Positions 1-5,775 of a stretch of 7,080 nucleotides of DNA are shown here, piece by piece (position 1 is the stretch's first letter; every line of letters starts with the position of its first letter). The notes under the pieces are model-generated. The model saw nothing but the letters and a program-made list of their open reading frames with translations, did not search any database and was not told the DNA's origin. The stretch comes from Rhizobiales bacterium CCH3-A5 (GTDB lineage: Bacteria; Pseudomonadota; Alphaproteobacteria; Rhizobiales; Beijerinckiaceae): NCBI GenBank assembly GCA_001556025.1, contig LSIB01000090.1, positions 1-7,080 on the forward strand, given 5' to 3'. The translations under genes and the position numbers were made by a program.

Positions 1-165
1 GGCGGTTGTGGTGACCTCGTTGTTTCGGCTGACGTCCACTGGAACGTCGTTGCACACGTTGAGGCACCCGACCCGAACATCATCATGAGGCGCTTGACCT
101 CGGAAAGGACCATGACCCCGGCGATGACGGCGCGAAATCCGAGGTTGACAGCTCTCCGCAATTAA
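1..165 (+). pseudogene. Possible upstream piece of the broken LysR-type regulator
   Basis: The first + frame is open from the left edge to a TAA at 163-165. Its residues around positions 60-110 (PDPNIIMRRLTSER) loosely resemble the part of a LysR effector-binding domain where an 'arRL' motif precedes the second half of the fold. The next recognisable LysR segment (149-514) lies in a different frame, so if this piece belongs to the same gene there is at least one frameshift, and probably a small deletion, near 110-150. The similarity is short and was judged by eye. The stretch could equally be non-coding debris. Confidence 0.3.
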
Positions 166-514
166 AGGGCCGAAACACATCAACGAGCCAATGATCACGC
201 TGTCGCGCGACACCGTCATCGGGCGGATCGTCAAGACGGCACTCGACCCAACCGAGAAACTGCAGATCGTCGCTGAAGTGTCGCACACCTATCTCGCACT
301 CGACCTTGTGGTTGCCGGTCTCGGCCTGCATGGGACTGACCGTCTGGCGGCGCTCGACGCGCAGGCGCGCGGGTGCGCGCTCGTTCCCATCACCCCGCGA
401 GGCTCGATCCCGTTTTCGGCTTTCTGGCCGAAGCGCTCTGGAGCGCTCTCGGGACGGGTGCTCGCCGTTATCAGCCGCGTCGAAACCGTGCTGACTGCCT
501 CTGCTCACGCCTGA
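149..514 (+). pseudogene. C-terminal remnant of a LysR-type transcriptional regulator
   Basis: The frame is open from just after a TGA at 146-148 to a TGA at 512-514. From the ATG at 191 it gives 107 residues that read as the last third of a LysR effector-binding domain: a strand and helix ending in VAEVSHTYLALDLVVAGLGL, the usual 'lV.aGlGia' turn, then a loop with ALVPITP, then the closing helix ending VLAVISRVETVL. Intact LysR regulators have about 300 residues with an N-terminal winged helix-turn-helix. No DNA-binding domain is visible in the window, and the ATG at 191 has no convincing ribosome binding site. The simplest reading is a decayed gene that once entered from the left, not a genuine 107-residue protein. 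It faces away from the left edge, so any target it once controlled cannot be judged here. Confidence 0.6.
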
Positions 515-724
515 GGTCTTCTTGGGTCGTTCGCCGCGACGGGCGCCCGACCGCTATCAGGTGGTGACGCACGGGGCGATCAGACGGTCGGTCGAGCCAG
601 CCGATTGATGGTTTGCCGCGTCGTGTCCGTAGCCAGCGTGCGCCCGAAGCTGGGCGACGCACGGCTTTCCGAAACTTTTTTTCGATCACAAGACGATCGG
701 CCACCCTGCTGTATCGCCAGCGGT
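515..724. other. Non-coding gap between the LysR remnant and the PepSY-like gene
   Basis: About 210 bases separate two convergent features. Nothing in any frame resembles a known protein. A run of seven T at 676-682 is followed by a 5-bp stem (CGATC/GATCG) around 683-699. The T run precedes the stem on the + strand and becomes an A run after it on the - strand, so it is not a standard terminator for either flanking unit. No other structure stands out. Confidence 0.5.
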
Positions 725-1069
725 TCACTCGCGCTGGACATCGATGACTTCGCCATCGCGGCTGATCATGACGCGCATATCGTCGCCATTGCGGTCGATT
801 CCGACCACGACCCACCCGCGCCGACCTTCCCGAACCCTCTCGATGCGACGCATGCCCTCGTTTCTGGCGATGCGGACCGCCTCCTCTTCAGAGATGCCAT
901 CTTCTTCTTCCCCATCAACCGGGCCTGGCCGCCTCTCCGGCACGAATTCTGGAGGACGCACGCGAAGGCCGTCCGGACCGAGATCAATGGTTTGGGCTAA
1001 CGCTGCCTGCGACATGACGATGCCGCTCAGCAGCATTCCCAGAAAAGGTCGTGCGAATCTGGCGCTCAT
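725..1069 (-). CDS. Secreted PepSY-like domain protein
   Basis: A 114-residue protein, last in the minus-strand series. Residues 1-25 are a classical Sec signal peptide: basic MSARFAR, a hydrophobic core GMLLSGIVM, and a cleavage site after AALA. Residues 26-57 are a Pro- and acid-rich linker. Residues 58-112 fit the PepSY fold: a helix starting ISEEEAVRIARNEG, then strands RRGWVVVGIDRNGDDMRVMI and DGEVIDV. PepSY domains are small periplasmic or extracellular modules found alone or on peptidases and redox proteins, and are often thought to act as inhibitors or binding modules. The exact partner is unknown. The start at 1069 is chosen because GAGGAGGGA lies 3-4 bases upstream and the signal peptide begins there; a TTG at 1126 would bury the signal sequence behind 19 residues. 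A role next to the HtrA-like protease, such as modulating proteolysis in the periplasm, is inference. Confidence 0.75.
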   Translation of the reverse strand: MSARFARPFLGMLLSGIVMSQAALAQTIDLGPDGLRVRPPEFVPERRPGPVDGEEEDGISEEEAVRIARNEGMRRIERVREGRRGWVVVGIDRNGDDMRVMISRDGEVIDVQRE

Positions 1070-1193
1070 GATTCCCTCCTCGGTAGCGATCAATGATTGC
1101 CCTGCGACTACGACCGAATTGCGCAACTTGGACCAATCCTCCTCGTCAATGTGGGGATTGAGCGCGCCATCCGTCTGGATGCGCCGGTCATGC
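1070..1193 (-). other. Gap with open frame leading into the PepSY-like gene
   Basis: These 124 bases lie between the 87-residue gene and the PepSY-like gene. On the - strand, the frame of the PepSY-like gene stays open upstream of its ATG for about 40 codons and translates to an acidic, protein-like stretch including DGALNPHIDEEDWSKLRN. It has no ATG or GTG start, only a TTG at 1126. It may be the lost tail of the 87-residue gene after a frameshift, or chance openness in GC-rich DNA. No terminator-like hairpin was seen, so read-through from the upstream gene is possible. Confidence 0.35.
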
Positions 1194-1457
1194 TCAAAGT
1201 GCTTCGTTCTGGAACTGATACTTGAAGGCGCGCGCGTGCCTTTCGTCTGGGAACCGAAACTCGATCACGCTCGATCCGGTCGTGTCCACGCCAGACAGCC
1301 TGATCGCGTGGGGCATCTGCCAATCGATCAGCCATCGCGCGATAACTTTCAGACGACTGTTCAGCGTGTCAGGCCTCATCCGCAGGCGGACGGCATGCGG
1401 ACCGTCTGCTCGCAAGCTGGCGATCGCTGCGATGACGTTGTCGGCTTCGTTTGACAC
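1194..1457 (-). CDS. Unrecognised 87-residue protein
   Basis: I do not recognise this protein. It starts at GTG 1457 with GAGG about five bases upstream and ends at a TGA at 1194-1196. There is no signal peptide or membrane segment. The N-terminal half looks helical (residues 3-16 and 33-47, the latter with the aromatic segment ARWLIDWQMPH). The second half looks like strand-turn-strand, ending with FRFPDERHARAFKYQFQ, which has the rhythm of a small alpha/beta domain. It follows the HtrA-like gene on the same strand after 80 bases without a clear terminator, so it may share its transcript. The frame is well kept and codon use matches the neighbours, which favours a real gene. The odd open frame just downstream (1070-1193) raises the possibility that the protein has been truncated. 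Confidence 0.6.
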   Translation of the reverse strand: MSNEADNVIAAIASLRADGPHAVRLRMRPDTLNSRLKVIARWLIDWQMPHAIRLSGVDTTGSSVIEFRFPDERHARAFKYQFQNEAL

Positions 1458-1537
1458 AACGCCTCGTCACATCCGTTGAACGGTTGGGCGGCCATTGCGC
1501 AGGAGCACCCTGCCGCGAAGCAGAAGATTGCGCCACA

Positions 1538-2623
1538 TCATCGGTCTTCCGCCTCTCCGACCCTTACCCGCGACGTGAACGAACGACCCTCGCGAATGAT
1601 CCCGATGGCGACCGTGCGCCCAATGCCTGCGGCCTCCAGCGCGTCGATCAGCTCGGCGAGCCGCCGCACGGGCTTGCCCTCGACGGAGGTGATGATGTCC
1701 CCCAGCGTACCATTCGTCCGATCGATTCCACGCAATCCGGCGCGTTGCGCAGGCGACCCGGGAACCACGGATGCGATGACAAGACCATCGATGCCAAGAC
1801 GCATGGCTGCGCCTTCGGCCGCGATGCCGACGCCGATAGCCGGCGTCGGGACGCGGCCATTCTGTATCAGAACCGGTACGATGCGCTTGACCGTATCGAC
1901 CGGCACAGCAAATCCGATGCCGGCGGATGCGCCCGACGGAGAATAGATCGCAGTGGCCACGCCGATCAGCTGACCCGCGCCATCGATCAGTGGGCCGCCG
2001 GAGTTGCCCGGGTTGATCGCGGCGTCGGTCTGGATCATGTCGGCGATCTCGCGCCCGCTGTCGGTCGGCAGGCGGCGCTTGAGAGCCGAGACGACGCCCG
2101 TGGTGAGTGTCTGATCGAGCCCGAAGGGATTGCCGATCGCCATCACGAACTGTCCCACCGCCAATGGTCCCGACGCACCAACCGGCAAGGCGCCAGGGAG
2201 ATCGCGGCCTTCGATCTTGACGACCGCGAGATCGACCTGAGCTGCTCGCCCGACGACGCGGCCTGGGCGCAGTTCGCCGTCGGCGAGCCGCACGCGCACC
2301 AGATCCGCCCCGCGCACGACGTGCTCGTTAGTGACGATGTGGCCGGAGTTGTCCCAGATGAACCCGCTGCCGGAGCGTTGCGATTGCTGTTCGTCGCCCT
2401 CTGCAGCCAGCATCTGCTCCTGCGACTGGGCGAAGATATGGACGACGGATGGCGCGCTTCGTCGAAACAAGGCGATCGTCTCGGCCTCGACTGCGGCGAT
2501 TGCCGTGCCTTGTCGCGCGCCGCCCGTGGCGGCCGGTCCGACCGCGGTGCCGGACGACCAGAACAGCAGCCCGGCTCCAACCAGAGCGACGAGGCCAATA
2601 CCGGCCCAGATCATGCGTCTCAC
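1538..2623 (-). CDS. Membrane-anchored HtrA/DegS-like serine protease with one PDZ domain
   Basis: A 361-residue trypsin-fold protease of the HtrA family. It begins with a short basic segment (VRRM) and a hydrophobic anchor at about residues 5-22 with no clear cleavage site, placing the rest in the periplasm. The protease domain spans about residues 45-250 and has a complete catalytic triad: His101 in TNEHVV, Asp131 in QVDLAVVKI, and Ser208 in NPGNSGGPL. The motif GIGFAVPVD follows at about 235-243. A single PDZ domain covers about 263-359, with VVPGSPAQRAGLRG and GDIITSVEGKPV. An uncleaved anchor plus one PDZ in about 360 residues is the DegS arrangement, unlike the longer two-PDZ DegP/DegQ. 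The GTG at 2623 is chosen because GAGGAG stands six bases before it; ATG 2614 is the alternative. That ribosome binding site overlaps the stop of the ExoD gene, ten bases upstream, so the two are very likely cotranscribed. DegS cleaves an anti-sigma factor in enterobacteria; no such target is seen here, so the substrate is unknown. Confidence 0.9.
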   Translation of the reverse strand: MRRMIWAGIGLVALVGAGLLFWSSGTAVGPAATGGARQGTAIAAVEAETIALFRRSAPSVVHIFAQSQEQMLAAEGDEQQSQRSGSGFIWDNSGHIVTNEHVVRGADLVRVRLADGELRPGRVVGRAAQVDLAVVKIEGRDLPGALPVGASGPLAVGQFVMAIGNPFGLDQTLTTGVVSALKRRLPTDSGREIADMIQTDAAINPGNSGGPLIDGAGQLIGVATAIYSPSGASAGIGFAVPVDTVKRIVPVLIQNGRVPTPAIGVGIAAEGAAMRLGIDGLVIASVVPGSPAQRAGLRGIDRTNGTLGDIITSVEGKPVRRLAELIDALEAAGIGRTVAIGIIREGRSFTSRVRVGEAEDR

Positions 2624-2633
2624 ATCAAGCTCC

Positions 2634-3344
2634 TCACGCGAACAGCCGCCCGAGCGCGTCCAGCGCGTGAGCGCCAAACATCACCAGAGCCCCCGTCCAG
2701 ACGATCGCGGCCGCCGACAGCGCGAGGGCCCACATGACCGCGACGCCGTCACGCTCGATCAGCGCCACCGCAAGCACGGCGAGTGCGATCACCGGCAGGA
2801 CGTTACCGAACGGGATTGGCAGAGTGATGATGACCGCCATGGCAAGGACGCACAGCCCGAGAAAAGGGCGGGCATAGCGCCCGCTCAGCAACATCCATCT
2901 CCGGGGCGACAATCTGCCCTCGCAGCGCACCAGCCATGGGATGACGAACTCGATCGCCCTGACGACGAACCGCGTCGGCAGACGCCGCCTTTGCAGGATC
3001 GCGGGAAGCCAGATGCGCGTGGAGCCGGCGACGACCTGTAAGGCGACGAGCGTGAGGCACGACCCCAGGATCATGCCGACCGGCCCCGGGATCGGCATGA
3101 TCGCCGGGATCGTCAGCATCAGAAGGACGAGCCCAAGGCTCGCCGGGCCGAGCCGTTCGACCAGTTCGCCGAGAGTAATCGTCTCGCTCTCGCGGATGGC
3201 CTGCGCCAGGCCAGCCAGGGTCTGGGACGCACGGCCGGCGCTCGGCCGGGCCCGGTCGATGGCGTCGGCTTTGGGCAACGCGGCGTGGATCGCCGTTCGC
3301 TGCACTCGCCATCGTTGGAAGGGCCGCGACTGGAATCGAGACAT
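2634..3344 (-). CDS. exoD: ExoD-family inner membrane protein
   Basis: A 236-residue membrane protein of the ExoD family (exopolysaccharide synthesis ExoD, first described in rhizobia, where mutants are altered in exopolysaccharide and sensitive to alkali; the biochemical activity is not established). Residues 1-45 are basic and soluble. Residues 46-70 give the family's helix (LAGLAQAIRESETITLGELV) leading into LGPASLGLVLLMLTIPAIMP. Hydrophobic segments lie near 68-88, 90-108, 159-175, 181-197 and 204-224. The C-terminal signature ITLPIPFGNVLPVIALAVL followed by LIERDG at 195-200 is typical. ATG 3344 is favoured by GGAG nine bases upstream; a GTG at 3362 in the same frame would add six residues but has a poorer site. 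It lies about 33 bases after the TerC gene and ten bases before the protease gene, consistent with one operon. Confidence 0.85.
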   Translation of the reverse strand: MSRFQSRPFQRWRVQRTAIHAALPKADAIDRARPSAGRASQTLAGLAQAIRESETITLGELVERLGPASLGLVLLMLTIPAIMPIPGPVGMILGSCLTLVALQVVAGSTRIWLPAILQRRRLPTRFVVRAIEFVIPWLVRCEGRLSPRRWMLLSGRYARPFLGLCVLAMAVIITLPIPFGNVLPVIALAVLAVALIERDGVAVMWALALSAAAIVWTGALVMFGAHALDALGRLFA

Positions 3345-3377
3345 CGTCGTGATCTCCGACACGTCGCGCCTGCCGCC

Positions 3378-4373
3378 TCACGCCTGCTGGCCGGCGCTCG
3401 CGACTTGGCCGCGCGTCTTGATCAGGCTCCAGATCACGCCTGCGGCGATGATGCCGAAGGTGACGCCGAGCGAGATGGCGGCCGGGAACTTCTCCAGTCC
3501 GAGCAGGTCGGCGATGAAGATCTTCGAGCCGATGAAGACCAGCACGATAGCGAGCGCGGGCTTGAGGTAGCGGAAGCGGTCGATAACGGCCGCCAGCGCG
3601 AAATAGAGAGCCCGCAGGCCCAGGATCGCGAAAATGTTGGAGGTGTAGACGATGAAGGGATCGGTGGTGATGGCGAAGATCGCCGGCACGGAATCGACCG
3701 CAAAGATCACGTCGGCGATCTCGATCAGGACGAGCGCCATGAACAGCGGCGTGATGAACCAGACCTGCTTGCCATTCTCGGGATGCGGCTTGCGCACGAA
3801 GAAGCGCTCGCCGTGGTGCTCGTCGGTGACGTTGAAGCGCCGCCGCATGAAGGCGACGAGCGCGTTGTCGGCCAGCGCCGGCGGCTTGTCGCCGATGAGC
3901 AGCATCTTGATCCCGGTGACGATCAGGAACGCGGCGAAGATGTAGAGCACCCAGCCGAATTGGGCGACGAGCGTGGCGCCGAGCCCGATCATGATCGCGC
4001 GCAGGACGATGACGCCGAGAATGCCCCAGAACAGCACGCGATGCTGGTACTTCGGCGGCACGGCGAAGAATGAGAAGATCAGCGCGATGACGAAGACGTT
4101 GTCGAGCGCCAGCGTCTTCTCGACGACGAAGCCGGTGAGATAGGCCATGCCCGGTTCGGAGCCGAGATACCACCAGACCCAGGCGCCGAAGGCGAGGCCG
4201 AGGCCGATGTAGACGCCGGACAGGACCAGACTTTCCCCAACCTCGATCTGGCGATGCTCCTTGTGCAGGATGCCGAGATCGAAGGCGAGCAGCGTCACGA
4301 CGATGCCGACGAAGGCGAGCCACATCCAGAGCGGCTTGCCGAGCCACTCAGCGGCGAAAAGCGCGAGATCCAT
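3378..4373 (-). CDS. TerC/Alx-family integral membrane protein
   Basis: A 331-residue polytopic membrane protein of the TerC family, full length for the Alx-like branch. Hydrophobic segments occur near residues 16-34, 50-69, 90-104, 115-131, 138-158, 206-225, 228-235, 246-264, 272-288 and 298-317. The two family signatures carrying conserved acidic residues are present: LALDNVFVIALIFSFF at 88-103 (Asp91) and LIEIADVIFAVDSVPAIFAI at 216-235 (Glu218, Asp221, Asp227). The loop at 160-205 is soluble and charged. Members are linked to tellurite resistance and to manganese export or metal loading of exported proteins; the acidic intramembrane residues are thought to bind the metal. Manganese transport here is inferred from the family. 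It is the first gene of the minus-strand series, preceded by a strong leader hairpin and only a weak ribosome binding site (GGTG five bases before the ATG). It is divergent from a series that includes a TerB-like gene, the usual functional companion of TerC. Confidence 0.92.
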   Translation of the reverse strand: MDLALFAAEWLGKPLWMWLAFVGIVVTLLAFDLGILHKEHRQIEVGESLVLSGVYIGLGLAFGAWVWWYLGSEPGMAYLTGFVVEKTLALDNVFVIALIFSFFAVPPKYQHRVLFWGILGVIVLRAIMIGLGATLVAQFGWVLYIFAAFLIVTGIKMLLIGDKPPALADNALVAFMRRRFNVTDEHHGERFFVRKPHPENGKQVWFITPLFMALVLIEIADVIFAVDSVPAIFAITTDPFIVYTSNIFAILGLRALYFALAAVIDRFRYLKPALAIVLVFIGSKIFIADLLGLEKFPAAISLGVTFGIIAAGVIWSLIKTRGQVASAGQQA

Positions 4374-4390
4374 AAGAGCACCATCGCCGG

Positions 4391-4421
4391 CGCGACGTCG
4401 GAAAAACGATCCGACATCGCG
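4391..4421 (-). promoter_or_regulatory. Strong hairpin in the TerC leader
   Basis: On the minus-strand transcript, CGCGAUGUCGGA pairs with UCCGACGUCGCG over 12 bp around the 7-base loop UCGUUUU. The only non-Watson-Crick pair is a G-U, which becomes a C-A mismatch on the other strand, so the structure favours the RNA reading toward TerC. It ends 17 bases before the ATG and lies beside the weak ribosome binding site. It lacks a following U run, so it is not a simple terminator. Alx/TerC genes in other bacteria are controlled by manganese- or pH-responsive leaders; I do not see the conserved yybP-ykoY core here. A translational control role is inference. Confidence 0.55.
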
Positions 4422-4440
4422 AACGCGCCGGCAGCGCTCG

Positions 4441-4592
4441 CCAGAGGGGCCCGGATCAGCGGGTGACGGCGAGATGGGTCACGCTGCGGCAGCGCGCAAG
4501 GCGCGCATGCAAAAATATTTATGCCGACCTGCTCTTGACGCATGACCGTGGCCTTCCAATCTCCAGCGCAACCCGGGTCCGGGCCCCTCTGG
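4441..4592. repeat. 15-base perfect inverted repeat spanning the divergent promoter region
   Basis: The left arm at 4441-4455 (CCAGAGGGGCCCGGA) is the exact reverse complement of the right arm at 4578-4592, with 122 bases between. Each arm contains the palindrome GGGCCC, so each could by itself be a dimer binding site. The flanking bases inside the arms share a looser ACCCG/CGGGT match. The arms sit symmetrically at the two edges of the AT-rich centre and each lies close to one of the divergent genes. Paired operators with DNA looping, or the ends of a tiny decayed mobile element, are both possible; no target-site duplication was found. Confidence 0.6.
4535..4563 (+). promoter_or_regulatory. 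Weak candidate promoter for the DUF4112 series
   Basis: TTGACG at 4535-4540 matches five of six bases of the vegetative -35 box. The AT-rich patch AAAAATATTTAT (4511-4522) lies just upstream where an UP-like element would sit. At the expected distance the -10 candidates (CAATCT or AATCTC near 4557-4563) are poor. Transcription from here would begin near 4570, just before the right arm of the inverted repeat, which is where an operator could act. Confidence 0.25.
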
Positions 4593-4656
4593 CAGCCCAA
4601 GGCTGCGATGTCGGACTCTTCCACCTGAGGAGCGCGTTGCGCTCCGATCTTGGGAG
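4592..4656 (+). promoter_or_regulatory. Leader hairpins before the DUF4112 start
   Basis: Two perfect small hairpins occur: GCAGCC/GGCTGC (4592-4597 with 4601-4606, 3-base loop) and GGAGCGC/GCGCTCC (4629-4635 with 4639-4645, 3-base loop). A competing pairing is possible between CCCAAG (4596-4601) and CTTGGG (4649-4654), which would cover part of the GGGAG ribosome binding site at 4652-4656. This is the pattern of a leader that can switch between an open and a closed site, but the stems are short and chance is a fair alternative. Confidence 0.3.
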
Positions 4657-4666
4657 CACCGACGCC

Positions 4667-5044
4667 ATGACCATGGCCTATAGTCTGCCGCCTCCACGCT
4701 CGCGGCCTGAGACGATCGCACGTCTCGACGCGCTGGCCCGCCTTCTCGACGCAGCCGTCCGCATTCCTGGCACCAATATCCGCGTTGGCGCCGACGCGCT
4801 GCTCAACCTCATGCCGGGCGTCGGCACGCTCGTCGCAAAGGGGCTGTCCTCGTATCTGATCCTGGAAGCACAGCGCCATGGCGTTCCGACCGGGACGCTC
4901 CTGCGCATGGCCGGAAACGTCGCAGTCGACTTCGCGATCGGCGTGATTCCTGTGGTCGGCTGGTTCGGCGACGCGTTCTTCCGTGCCAACCAACGCAACA
5001 TCGCGCTGCTTCGTGCCCATCTCGCACAGGGGGCGACGCGATGA
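4667..5044 (+). CDS. DUF4112-family small membrane protein
   Basis: A 125-residue protein matching the DUF4112 family over about residues 17-118. Visible family features are LDALARLLDAAVRIPGTNIR at 20-39, then the Gly-rich GADALLNLMPGVGTLVAKGL at 41-60, and a C-terminal segment VIPVVGWFGDAFFRANQRN at 93-111 leading to IALL. Hydrophobic stretches at about 43-67 and 84-100 suggest two membrane or membrane-dipping helices. The family's function is unknown. ATG 4667 is favoured because GGGAG precedes it by ten bases and because family homology begins shortly after. An in-frame TTG at 4637 has GAGGAG four bases upstream and would add ten residues; it cannot be excluded. The stop overlaps an ATG (ATGA at 5041-5044). 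It is the first gene of the plus-strand series that leads to TerB, so a role in the same membrane stress system is inferred. Confidence 0.88.
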   Translation: MTMAYSLPPPRSRPETIARLDALARLLDAAVRIPGTNIRVGADALLNLMPGVGTLVAKGLSSYLILEAQRHGVPTGTLLRMAGNVAVDFAIGVIPVVGWFGDAFFRANQRNIALLRAHLAQGATR

Positions 5045-5247
5045 TCCGGATCGCCGACCTGTTCCGCTGGGTTGCCACGGCGCCGTTGCCACGTTCTTCG
5101 CCAGTGCCGAGCCCGGAGCGCGTTTGGATCGCTTCGCTTTCTGGGAAGCACGGTTGCGCCGATCCCCTCAGACGTCAGCACCGGCGTCTTCGGACCGTTC
5201 TATCGGTCTCCGCGCAGCCTTGGAGGAGGATCGACCATGACCATTGA
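5041..5247 (+). CDS. Doubtful 68-residue frame after DUF4112
   Basis: This frame begins at an ATG that overlaps the DUF4112 stop by four bases (ATGA), a common arrangement for translational coupling, and ends 11 bases inside the next gene. The first 12 residues (MIRIADLFRWVA) look protein-like. After that the sequence becomes Arg/Ser/Pro-rich with no recognisable domain, and all three + frames are open through most of the region, so openness says little. I do not recognise it. It may be a real small peptide, a frameshifted remnant, or simply the leader of the following gene. Confidence 0.25.
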   Translation: MIRIADLFRWVATAPLPRSSPVPSPERVWIASLSGKHGCADPLRRQHRRLRTVLSVSAQPWRRIDHDH

Positions 5248-5461
5248 TCAGTTCTCGCTGAGCGATCTGCCCCATCCAGTCGATCTCATCCTTTTCTGGG
5301 GCATGATCCTCTCGATAGGGCTCGGCTGCGCTTTCGGGTTCAAGAGAATCGCCGACGCGATGGAGCGGACGGACCGGTTCGCCGCACGCGATGCGGATGT
5401 CACGGCGTCTTCACCATCGCTGGACAAACCGCCGGTGCCTCTCGATGGCGGGAGGCACTGA
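5237..5461 (+). CDS. Unrecognised 74-residue single-pass membrane protein
   Basis: A small protein with one strong transmembrane segment at about residues 14-34 (PVDLILFWGMILSIGLGCAF). After it come basic residues (FKRIADAMERTDRFAARD), suggesting the C-terminus is cytoplasmic by the positive-inside rule, then a polar Ser/Pro-rich tail. I do not recognise the family. The start at 5237 is well supported by GGAGGAGG six bases upstream, one of the best ribosome binding sites in the window. Its TGA (5459-5461) shares its last base with the ATG of the next gene, so the two are almost certainly translated together. The position between DUF4112 and TerB implies a part in that membrane system, but the role is unknown. 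Confidence 0.7.
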   Translation: MTIDQFSLSDLPHPVDLILFWGMILSIGLGCAFGFKRIADAMERTDRFAARDADVTASSPSLDKPPVPLDGGRH

Positions 5462-5772
5462 TGCAGCTGGGCATTTGGATGATTGCGTTTGTCGCGATCG
5501 CTGTTTGGAGCCTCATCGCTTGGGTCGGCCATGGCCTGCTCGATTGGACGACCGATTGGGCTGCGGACAACGCTGACAAAGTCTCTTCTGTGCCGGAGAT
5601 CGTCGAATGGCTTTCCTGGAGTCTTCGTAGCCTCGGCAACGCGAGCGAGTTCATCGTGGTTATCGTCTGGGCGCTCGGCTCGATCCTGATCATTGGGGCG
5701 GCTGGGCTCTCCAGCCGCTTCTTCGCCGGCCGCAAAACCAAATTCGCCGACCTGAAAAAGTGGAGAGTATAA
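5461..5772 (+). CDS. Unrecognised 103-residue two-pass membrane protein
   Basis: A small protein with two hydrophobic segments, at about residues 4-27 (from GIWMIAFVAIAVWSLIAW) and 62-85 (from SEFIVVIVWALGSILIIGAA). Between them lies an acidic, Trp-rich loop (residues 28-60, with DWTTDWAADNADK). The tail is basic (residues 86-103, with GRKTKFADLKK), which puts both ends in the cytoplasm and the Asp/Trp loop in the periplasm. I do not recognise a family. GGAGG stands five bases before the ATG, inside the end of the upstream gene. The TerB-like gene starts three bases after the stop, so the three form a compact unit. The acidic periplasmic loop could bind cations or a partner such as TerC; that is speculation. 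Confidence 0.75.
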   Translation: MQLGIWMIAFVAIAVWSLIAWVGHGLLDWTTDWAADNADKVSSVPEIVEWLSWSLRSLGNASEFIVVIVWALGSILIIGAAGLSSRFFAGRKTKFADLKKWRV

Positions 5773-5775
5773 GCC

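Larger units (their letters stand above)
4374..4666. promoter_or_regulatory. Divergent control region between the TerC and DUF4112 genes
   Basis: These 293 bases separate two outward-facing gene series and must hold the start signals of both. Their contents, left to right: a 12-bp hairpin in the TerC leader (4391-4421), the left arm of a 15-base inverted repeat (4441-4455), an AT-rich patch (4510-4522) in otherwise GC-rich DNA, a TTGACG box (4535-4540), the right repeat arm (4578-4592), and two small hairpins before the DUF4112 start. A + frame runs open from ATG 4463 into the DUF4112 gene, but its translation before 4667 is not protein-like for this family and its start lacks a good ribosome binding site, so I treat it as leader. 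Confidence 0.6.

Noticed and set aside
671..700. T run plus short stem resembling a terminator
   Set aside because: The T run precedes the stem on the + strand and becomes an A run on the - strand, so it has the wrong order for an intrinsic terminator in either direction.
1451..2737. A 428-codon open frame on the + strand opposite the protease gene
   Set aside because: It is antisense to a protease with a complete catalytic triad and PDZ domain, and its translation is Arg/Asp/Gly-rich low-complexity typical of GC-rich antisense frames.
2803..4347. A 514-codon open frame on the - strand overlapping the TerC and ExoD genes
   Set aside because: It lies in another frame of the same strand across two clearly recognised membrane proteins, and its translation is Arg/His-rich without hydrophobic segments or domains.
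4374..4535. yybP-ykoY manganese riboswitch before the TerC gene
   Set aside because: The TerC context prompted a look, but the conserved core sequences and paired helices of that riboswitch are not visible in the leader.
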